Below are positions 55,325 to 64,000 of a stretch of DNA of 64,000 nt, in pieces. Position numbers and translations under genes: made by a program. Position 1 is the stretch's first letter. Each line of letters starts with the position of its first letter. The notes below the pieces were generated by a model. It ran no database searches. It was not told the DNA's origin and saw only the letters and a program-made list of their open reading frames with translations. The DNA is from Acanthosepion esculentum (Eukaryota > Mollusca > Cephalopoda > Sepiida > Sepiidae), in contig OZ038495.1 in assembly GCA_964036315.1 (NCBI GenBank), forward strand, positions 23,425,690 to 23,489,689, written 5' to 3'.

Positions 55325-57000
55325 GTCTTTTCAGGAGGTAGCGATCATGGCTCTCCACAATTTTCTGTTCCTTATACCTCTTACTAAATTTTGACTTTCC
55401 GTTATTTCTCCGAAATCCTGTTCTGCCATCCATTTATTTAATCTTGTCAAGTATGTGATGCGCTGTTTTCCTCTGTCTCTCTTACCATCATTCTGTCCTG
55501 TGAGTATAAAATTTTCCAAGCTCTCCTTTCACATTATACACCACAGAAGCCGCAACTGTCGCTTCCTGATGTTGAGTATAAGTTTCCTCTTTGTTTTCGT
55601 TTTCTCTAAAACCTCGTCGTTGCTCACATGTTCGATCTACGATATCCTCAGCATCCTTCTGTAGGACCACATTTCTGTTGCTTCAAGTTTCTTCTTCATC
55701 TTTGAGGAGATCGTCCAGCACTCTCTGCCATACAGGAGAACAGATATCACGTAGTACTCTTTAGCACTATTTTTTTTGTTTTTAGTGAAATTTTTCTATT
55801 TCTCTACTTAGCTTCTGAAATTCTTCGTTGGCTATCCCAATACGCCTTCGGGTCTCAGTATTGCTTTTCTGTTCTCTGTTTAAACACAACCCAGATATTT
55901 AAATTTACGCACTAGTTTGGTTTAGATAGCTCCGATTTGTAATTCACACTTTGGGCTCATCCTTTTGCTAACAACCATGAATTCTATCTTCTTGCAGTTG
56001 ATGTTTAGTTCTTTCTTTTCGCTTTCCTTCACTACCTTCTGTAGGTATGTTTGTAGTTTCCTTTCTGTGTCTGCTATCAACACTGTGTCATTTGCATACC
56101 TTATGTTGTTAAGATTGTGGCTGTCAATAATGAATTCTAGTTCTCCCAGAATCGTCTCGGTGTACTGTCCTTTCTGTGTCTGCTATCAACACTGTGTCAT
56201 TTGCATACCTTATGTTGTTAAGATTGTGGCTGTCAATAATGAATTCTAGTTCTCCCAGAATCGTCTCGGTGTACTGTCCTTTCTGTGTCTGCTATCAACA
56301 CTGTGTCATTTGCATACCTTATGTTGTTAAGATTGTGGCTGTCAATAATGAATTCTAGTTCTCTCAGAATCGTCTCGGTGTACTGTCCTTTCTGTGTCTG
56401 CTATCAACACTGTGTCATTTGCATACCTTATGTTGTTAAGATTGTGGCTGTCAATAATGAATTCTAGTTCTCCCAGAATCGTCTCGGTGCACTGTCCTTT
56501 CTGTGTCTGCTATCAACACTGTGTCATTTGCATACCTTATGTTGTTAAGATTGTGGCTGTCAATAATGAATTCTAGTTCTCTCAGAATCGTCTCGGTGTA
56601 CTGTCCTTTCTGTGTCTGCTATCAACACTGTGTCATTTGCATACCTTATGTTGTTAAGATTGTGGCTGTCAATAATGAATTCTAGTTCTCTCAGAATCGT
56701 CTCGGTGTACTGTCCTTTCTGTGTCTGCTATCAACACTGTGTCATTTGCATACCTTATGTTGTTAAGATTGTGGCTGTCAATAATGAATTCTAGTTCTCC
56801 CAGAATCGTCTCGGTGTACTGGTTGAATAAATCCAGTGAGAAGACACCCTTCCTATTTTTGTATATCTGCTGAACACATTTTCTGTCCGTATGCAGGTCG
56901 TTTGCTGCCAATATAGGTTCTTGATTATTCTAATATCTTTCCTGAATATAGCAAGGTTGCTTAGCAGTTCCAACAGATCTTTGTGGTATACTTTATCGAG
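55325..57000 (-). pseudogene. LINE-A, longest copy, RT to C-terminus, with amplified catalytic segment
   Basis: From the right end on the minus strand: LLSNLAIFRKDIRIIKNLYW (56890-56970), FSLDLFNQYTETILGELE (56800-56855), NNIRYANDTVLIADTE (56690-56780), then further RT codons with CYVIS/LYGRECWTISSK-like thumb near 55690-55770, KTKRKLILNIRKRQ near 55560, and the tail ENFILTGQNDGKR, LNKWMAEQDFGEITESQNLV, LWRAMIAT near 55331-55500. The motif order is that of an RTE/CR1-like LINE. The catalytic Y-A-D-D reads Y-A-N-D. Seven tandem 109-bp units (56061-56823) repeat this segment and shift the frame. It cannot encode an active RT. Confidence 0.85.
56061..56823. repeat. 109-bp tandem repeat, seven units, inside LINE-A
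   Basis: Unit starts at 56061, 56170, 56279, 56388, 56497, 56606 and 56715 begin CTTTCTGTGTCTGCTATCAA. Units differ by only one or two bases (for example TTCTCCCAGA versus TTCTCTCAGA). The unit covers the minus-strand codons around NNIRYANDTV. 109 is one more than a multiple of three. Confidence 0.97.
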
Positions 57001-60000
57001 CTGAAAATAAAAAGAAATAGTCTTTTTTTAAGAGTTCAATGAAAAGTAAAAATATATGCATATACCGTTTAAGGTGCAGTTGGTAAAACTCGAACGTACA
57101 TATCAGAAAGAGGAGAGAACATAGAAATGACATATTCGGTGGTGGAATGTTTTCCCTTATTGAGTTAAAGGATTCAGTTTCTTTTATGGTTCTAGAGTGG
57201 TTCAAGGGGAGTAGATTTGGTTTTAGATGCGAAGCCTTCTCATTGGCCGAAATATTTTAATTCTTTTTCTTATTTTCTATTCGGAAGTTGTGCGCGATCC
57301 ATCTGCGCAGAAAAACAATTTTCCTTACTTGTATTCCAGATAACAGAAGCGCCAACTTCCGTTTTTGCGTCCTGTTAACTACAGATGAATATTTATTCTG
57401 CAAATATTTACTCTGCAAATTTTTTCAAGTTACTTAGAACTATCTGCCAATAATGTTGTCACGATTCTACTACATCTAATGTTTTCTTAACTTCTCGTAT
57501 TTATCGAACGTGAATCAAAGACAAAATAACTAATACTCGCTTTCGACACCGGCTCAGAATAATGCCTGTTCAATTTCATATAACATTAATAATTCAACTA
57601 TGCACATAAACTCTAGGACATGCGATGCAGTTTTTAAGGAATCTCTTGCTGGGAATGATACATTTTATTGCTAATGTTGCGTGATTTAACCGTTCTCCCA
57701 TTTGATCAACTAATGTTTGTGGGGTCAGTCTACATAGATTTTAGGAGGAAAAATAAGATCCGTGTGTCGTGTCCATAAATACAACACAATGTTTTTACAA
57801 CGCAAAGAAATGATCTTCGTAGAAAAGGAAGAAGACCAAGCTAAATATGACAGTAACATTTATACAGTCAGATACATATATTTACATATAAAAACAATGT
57901 TCTTTTTTGTGGCCATGAAAAATCCAATAGTTCGATTGTTCGAAATGATTTGTCGCAAGTGAGTTTACAAAGTTTCGAAATGAAGAAATCAAAAGGTATG
58001 GTACGACAATATGTGTGTGTGGGTGAAGCACACGCTAATGAAACGTGTGTGATTGCTGACTGATTGCGTGCGATAGCAGTAATTTTAGAACACAGTGTAC
58101 AAAGAGAAGGGAGACAAGACTTTCGTCGTGGAGGTTGTATGTAGAAAAATCATCGCTGACATACGCGTTGTTATGGTACGTGTGTCTACATTGTTGATCG
58201 AAGCCTGGTCTGGTTCTCTGACTGTCTTTCGCCGACTGTCCTTTACTGACTGTGTCGTTGCAGATCTGGTCACTGACCGTTGCTAACGAGCCGTTTTTAT
58301 TTCTCTGAGTCGGCTCAAAATCTCTATCTGAGTTCTGCGCGGGGATATTATCCGAGCCATGGCCTATTTTCATTTGAACGTCCAACCGTAGCACGTCGTA
58401 GAGAGCACGTCACGTGGCTAGTCATATCCAATCAGATTCCAGAAACCACTTATTTAATTTGGAGCCGTCTTTGTACAGAATTGTAAAAAAAGTTTTTCGT
58501 ATCTACTAAATTTAGTAAGATTTATTTGTAGGCGTCTCTTACTTGTTTGCGTTTCACTTATTGGCCGTAAAATATAAGAGTTTATATATGTTGTCAGAAA
58601 GGTAATCGAACAATGAACTTATTACAATTAACAATATATGTCAAATTAGTAAAATAAAATAAAAATAATATTAAGAGTGAAGACTTTCAATAAAAATAGA
58701 TTTTCAAATGTAATATATAATTTTGATATTAAAAATACGATTTGATATATTCGGTTGGTTAGATACAATAAATATCCAAAAAGTTTTTGAAATCGATATC
58801 CCACCGTAAAATCCAGTATTAATTATAGGTTTCTGAAAGAAATATAGCCTTAATTATAGGCCTATAAAATATCCGTTATCAATTAGGTTTCTATCTATAC
58901 CCTATTAATGACCAGCGTTCTAAAAATGGGATGTTGAGCATTAATGACTAACTTCTACTTTTGCATTTGACGATGTAGATTTTAAAAACTAAATTTAATA
59001 AACTTTACTAACAGTTTTATTTAGCCTGTTCTGTAATATTTTTACAGTGTTAGTGAGTAATAAGGACAGAGTTTTAAATAGATTTTAAATAGATTCTAAA
59101 TACGTGAAAAAGCCGCTATTTTAGATTAAATGTAAAAGAAGAGGTTTTACTTATAAAAATCGGATTTCTCTAAATACACAATTGCAGAAGCAGATGAGAA
59201 AGCCAGGAAAGATTTTATCAACTTTTTTATGAAGTACATTTATGGAAGCAAGATGTACTGACAGTGACATGCCGCCCCTACCCCACTCCAACGCGAATTT
59301 ATAGAGTCAGCTTGATGCATTAACAGTGTCGTCAAATGCAAGGAAAGAATGACATAAGCGCTATTTGCTTGCACGATTTTTGACAAGACCCGTTGACACT
59401 CTTTCAGTAGCATCAGGAAAACGATGTCCGCGGGTGAATAGAGCTCTTCAGTTAATGGAGAGAAAAAAACCCAAAAAAAACAAACAAACTAAACATGAAT
59501 ACCATGAAAGAACAATTCTGTAGGATTACAGCTGAATGTTTAAAGTGTTTTCAGCTTTATTGAAGACACATAAAAAAACACCCTGAAGTAATTCTTGCCC
59601 AAATGGAAAATCTTGAAAATTTAAAATAATGAATAAATAAATAAATAAAATAGGAAAAGAAAAAAATGTGAGTTTTTATTTACCTTATATCCTTTTGTGG
59701 GGGCGTTGGTAGTCTAAAGTTTAATAGCATAGCAAATAAAATCGGTGAGATGAATTTTAATTCTAATTTAGACATTATGTGTTCACTTCGTACCGATGTC
59801 ATTAGAAATCCATTTCTTCTCCCTTTTGTCAGACTGGGCTCCTAAGTTTAGATGTTAAGCAGTCTAGGAGAAAAACAACTTTATAATTGTGGAGAACGCA
59901 ATGAGAAACTGCTCTACTAGCTTTCTAAAGAATTATCAATGCAATATGTACTTTAGAGTTTTTATTAAAAGTAAAAATGGAAGCTGTGGAGACGTAATAT

Positions 60001-61175
60001 CATCTATATACTAAAAAGTCACGGCATTTTAGAAAATCCCGATGATGATGTATTGCGAATGCACTTAAAACAGACTAACTTTATGGGAAATAAAAATAAT
60101 TAAATACTGGAAAGAACGATAACAGCTACTGGATTTGAGAAACTTGTTTTCCTAAAAACTTGTTTTAAGAGAAAGGTTAAACGTTTTAAATCGATGAGTT
60201 TCGATCTGATTTACGTTCAAAGGAAAAAAAAAACGCTAAATAAAAATTTTGTTACCACAGGAAAGAATAAAAGAATGATGCTTGAGGTAAAAACGAACAA
60301 ATATTCACAATTCCCCAAAACATTATTAAAAATAAAGGATGGCGGAATGCATAAAAGTCCATAAGGAATTAAAAGGTAATAAATGAAAAGATAAAAAGGT
60401 GACAGAAAATTATAAAATGACAATATAAAAAAAAATAACAGAGTATCAATGCGAACCTTTTTTCTACACAAACTATGCGGGTAATATTTACACACATATA
60501 TTTTTTTATTTTTTGCACAATTTCAAAAGTCCATTAAGAGTTCTTTCTGAGGTTAAGAAATATACAATTTTCAGATTTTTTCTCCGGATAGCTGAAGAAT
60601 AAAAAGTGTTCAATCTTCTTGTTTTACTAAAGATAGTTCTCTTTGCAATATTCTGCGAAAGTGTTGAGATTGGCGTAACTTACTGGTGATGTTGTCTTAT
60701 CTCTGGTTTCCCCCTCCCTTTCAACTGCACCAGCTCGGAGGTAGTCATTTTGTCTTTCGATGCAAGATATTTTCAATGTTGTTTCAAAAGGAAAAACATA
60801 TCTGTAACTTTCCTGATCTTTGTGAAAATACAGGTATCTATACCTGGATTTAAAATCTTACATTTATGTCACAATATGTGCCAACTTCAAGAAGTAAAAT
60901 ACTTTTTCAAATAAAAGAAATATGTCTCTTTCCCCTCTGGAGAAGCTACTAAGCCATTAGAGACATTTTTATTTAGTCCCACACTAAATATATTTGGAAT
61001 ACAAAGATTCCTTCTTATTACCAATCAATGGTATAAATTATGAAATGGTTTTAACACAATGTTTCTCAAATTCTTAATAATTTAAAAAAAAATCCTTCCA
61101 TTTAAAAAATATTCAAATAAAAAAAAAAACACGTTCAAAACGACGGAGACATTTTTAGGTTCGCAGCTACTTCTT
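57001..61175. other. Long A+T-rich stretch with one G+C-richer island
   Basis: No gene recognised. 57999-58477 is G+C-richer, begins TGGTACGACA and ends TTTGTACA, and contains on the minus strand a CCAAT-type GATTGG and AGAAATAAAAACGG. It could be a promoter or an old LTR, but no copy or target duplication supports this. Confidence 0.4.
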
Positions 61176-61179
61176 TCTT

Positions 61180-61470
61180 TCTATGTGCCATATCCTTTCA
61201 GGACGTAGGCGATCATGGCTCTCCACTTCCCTCTATCTGTTGCAGTTCTCAACAAGTTCCTTCCCTCTGCCACCTCTCCAAGACCACGTTCTGTCATCCA
61301 CTTGCTTAAAGCCTCTAGGTATGCCATGCGTTGTTTTCCCTTGTCTCTCTTTCCCTCTATTCGACCCGTGAGTATCAGATTCTCCAGGCTCTCCTTCCTC
61401 ATTATATATCCCAGAAACGGCAGCGGCCTCTTCCTGTTTTCATCCTCTCTAAGACCTCATCGTTGCTCAC
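61180..61470 (-). pseudogene. LINE-A C-terminus, well preserved
   Basis: The minus frame 61181-61402 is open: MRKESLENLILTGRIEGKRD, then QRMAYLEALSKWMTERGLGE and KWRAMIAYVLKGYGT. Upstream thumb codons (DEVLERxKTG-like, near 61410-61470) are in another frame. It is G+C-richer than the older copies, suggesting a younger insertion or a different subfamily. Confidence 0.85.
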
Positions 61471-63175
61471 ACGCTGGGTCCATGATATACTACGAGATCC
61501 CAATACTTGCTGCCTAAAAACGCGCCTATTTCCAAAGATATCCAAGGTACGTCAGCGCAGTAAAAACAACAAAACAACTCCCCAAAAAACAACCCCCCAG
61601 TAACATTCAAATTTAACAAATCAGAGGATGACATGACCAGATATTAATAGCAAATAACCGTTACTAAAAAAATAAATTTATTTTACAGTAAAAGAACATT
61701 TATTCACATTTTTAAAATGAAACTCTTATTTTTTAATTTAATAATTTAAATAAATTTTAAATTAATGCATAAGAAAACTCCTTGGAATTTTCTATTGGGG
61801 AAAAAAACTAGTTTACGCGGAAAAGGATTCAAAGTTTTCTGGGACACCAGGAACTTCTTCTCGCCACTGTCAAACGGAAGAAAATGAAAGCAATACGATA
61901 AATAGTATTGAAATTTTAATGAATCTTGTTGTCACTTAATCCTCCGTGTTAGGCACCACTTAATACTGAGGTTGCCACAATGTGGGACGTTCAGGCCACT
62001 ATTTTTCACCCAGTTATCAATGGGTCGTATCATGGAACTTAAAGTCCTACATTAAGTAAACCGAACCGGAATAAAGCTTAGTATCTCATCGCTTCGTCTG
62101 CGTTACTTGATACTGCAAATATACTGTGAAAGGATTTGAGATCATACGGCTTGATGGAAAACATCGATAATGCAATATCTCCGATTGAAACCGAAAAACC
62201 ATACAGAAGAAGAGAAAACAACAACAACAATAATAATAATAATGAAGATGGTGACATTTTCCGGTATTGAGAGAAAATCGAAGAATTTCATAGGAAGAAA
62301 GGAACGAAGAAAAACTCGAGCGAAGATAAAAACGAGAAAATCTCAGAACGATTAGCGTTGGGAACATAATATCACTTAAATTTCAACGATCTTCGAACGA
62401 TTTGCCCACGAAGAGATGAATAAAGGGCGCAAATAGCAAGTGCACTTTTATTACCTAAGAAACCGGCAGTTAAGTGCATTTCAAATTTAAAGTAATCGCC
62501 TTGATATTACATAGTCGATTAATAAAACAGGCATAAAACAGGTCTGTAGTTCACTGGAACCATGATAGCCGAGAAAAGTGGTCAATAAAACAACATGTGG
62601 AAGCCATCTTTGCCAATCAGGGTCAGCTTGGCACCAGGCCATCGAATTCAACAATTAAAAGCTTTGCTTGTACAGGCGACGAAGTTTGCATCATTTCTCA
62701 TTGGATGAGATATAGGTTATTGGCAGAAGTCTTGCGATAACAGTGAAAAAGATATCGATTCGCTATCGAGCGAACTCCACTAGACCAATCACGAATCTCC
62801 GTCATCTGACAAGAATTGTTCTCGGGTGGTTGGTCTTTTAAATAACTATGAAGCATGATGGACATCTTAGTAATTTCGTATCCATGGATTTTAAGATATC
62901 GCGTACACGAGCAGGCTAAAAACAATTGGCATTCTTTAGCTGGAGATATTCTTGCTGTAACGTTACAAAGTAGAATAAACTTGATATAAATTTTCTCACA
63001 TACTCATTTGTATTGTCTACCATTTCATGAATTATTCGGACCAGTATCCTCTTTATTCTGAACTTTCACCTATTATGATCGATGTGTCTTATCTCAAGAG
63101 GAATCAAGCTCTCCCTAGAACCTCAAGTTGAATTCATATGTCCGATCTATTAAAAATACTGGAAAATAGTTGGTT
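61471..63175. other. Intergenic DNA
   Basis: Nothing recognised; (AAC)n-(AAT)n at 62220-62245. Confidence 0.5.
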
Positions 63176-63660
63176 CAGTGTACAGCTCTAGAAAGTATCT
63201 GACTTCCCTTGGTATATACTATCTTTACAAGAACCAGACCAGACCCAAAGTGGAGTATTGCTACCCAGTCCTCACTTGTCTGTCTTTACACAGTTCAAAA
63301 GCATCTACGTGCACTTGTGGGTGATTAAGTATTTTCCATCCTACTACCCGTTTGCAACAGACGAAATGTCGAGAGTCTATCGATGCTCTATCACTATTTC
63401 CATAACGTGTTCGAACTAGCTACATTCCTTGGTCCTATCACCCCTGACTTTTACAACCACGTACACAAGGCTGAACCATCCCCATTCCCTTCATATTCCA
63501 TTCTGAGAGCTTCTTCAAGAACTGCTGCTTTGTGAGACATACTCCCGACCTCTTCAAGTTTAGGTATAACCGTTATCTTTCCTGCACAACCCCATGAAGT
63601 ATTTGCTTTTTCTTACATTCATACAACACCACCTCTACCTTGAGCGGCTCTTGGGCCTTG
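63170..63660 (+). pseudogene. Second jockey-like LINE, RT C-terminus
   Basis: Plus frames have KYLTSLGIYYLYKNQTRPKV, EYCYPVLTC, then RRNVESLSMLYHYFHNVFEL and GPITPDFYNHVHKAEPSPFP, SYSILRASSRTAA. The order YKxxxRPxxEYC ... RRNVxSLxxxYxYF is the thumb and C-terminus of jockey-like RTs. It differs from LINE-B in sequence, so it is a separate family. Stops and shifts are present; it is 5' truncated. Confidence 0.75.
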
Positions 63661-64000
63661 TACTGAGTAGACATTAGTGCAAAAAAGATTTGTGTTTTGA
63701 CTACTGTATTTTCTGGTCATCTATAGATTCATTTGGCAGTGGAGAGACGAGAGTTAGAAAAAATGGTTCTGGTTAGAGCTTCTCAAATATTACCGAGGGA
63801 TGCTTGATGGAGACAAAAAAATCATGGGTCAAAACGTAGTGCTCAAAACAAAAACAAAAATCCCAGAGGATACTAGTCTCACCAGTTCATGGAATAAGGG
63901 TCTACTGTCATCAATGACAAAGGATATAGTATCCCAGTAGTAATAAGGACGAGGATAGCTTGTCCAATATTACTTCTCTTCCCAGTCGTTTTCAGCGAAA
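63661..64000. other. Unassigned to the window end
   Basis: Probably the 3' flank of the LINE fragment; nothing recognised. Confidence 0.4.

Noticed and set aside
56176..56794. Five identical 60-codon plus-strand frames
   Set aside because: They are antisense shadows of the 109-bp tandem units of a minus-strand LINE.
60217..60495. Hydrophobic minus-strand frame of 92 codons
   Set aside because: Poly-T-derived Phe/Leu/Ile composition in A+T-rich DNA, no start context or neighbours.
62170..62355. Basic plus-strand frame near a trinucleotide repeat
   Set aside because: Lys/Thr/Ile-rich from AAC and AAT repeats, no family motif.

Overview
The window looks like non-genic DNA from a large, A+T-rich animal genome, most likely an invertebrate. 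I found no convincing host protein-coding gene, no operon structure and no functional structural RNA gene. It holds several generations of transposable elements broken up by very long dinucleotide microsatellites (TA, CA/TG, GA) and a few minisatellites. The mix of tRNA- and 5S-derived SINEs, jockey-like and RTE/CR1-like LINEs, Penelope-like elements, Ty3 elements, pogo/mariner elements and (TA)n-(TG)n tracts would suit a cephalopod mollusc, but chelicerates and other invertebrates are not excluded from sequence alone.

Layout. 0-1 kb: an uninterrupted reverse-transcriptase frame on the minus strand runs off the left edge; it is the longest clean reading frame seen. 1-7.4 kb: microsatellites, two solo LTRs of one family (LTR-A), one holding a nested solo LTR of a second family (LTR-B), and a 59-bp minisatellite. 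9.3-11.9 kb: a decayed Ty3-type gag-pol on the minus strand. 13-14.4 kb: another LTR-A and a candidate third LTR. 17-18.1 kb: a jockey-like LINE tail with an internal triplication and an inverted piece. 19.2-20.05 kb: a pogo/Tigger deletion derivative followed by a SINE with a 14-bp target duplication. 20.6-22.8 kb: two copies of a repeat with internal minisatellites, a perfect hairpin, and a fifth LTR-A. 23-24.6 kb: C-terminal pieces of two further non-LTR elements. 26 kb: a jockey-like LINE 3' end. 32-33.2 kb: an inverted repeat carrying Penelope-like coding sequence. 35-36.5 kb: an RTE/CR1-like LINE fragment and a TIR-bounded segment holding a retroelement fragment. 38.9-39.4 kb: a 5S rRNA-like segment next to a tRNA-like SINE head. 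40-42.1 kb: a Penelope-like element with RT and GIY-YIG regions, split by LTR-B. 44.5-45.7 kb: a longer jockey-like LINE. 48.2-50.1 kb: a pogo-type MITE, two SINEs and a mariner-type TIR element. 50.9-57 kb: LTR-A, LTR-B and four fragments of the RTE/CR1-like LINE, one with its catalytic region amplified seven times. 61-63.7 kb: two more LINE tails. Most remaining stretches are A+T-rich and unassigned.

The genes do not act as a system. The relationships are those of parasites: SINEs presumably moved by LINEs, non-autonomous DNA elements moved by transposases encoded elsewhere, and elements inserting into one another. The observations most worth following are the intact left-edge RT, four hammerhead-like or Penelope-terminus-like motifs, tandem amplification of RT coding segments inside two LINE families, 4-bp target duplications around three LTR-A copies, and the tRNA-like plus 5S-like composite.
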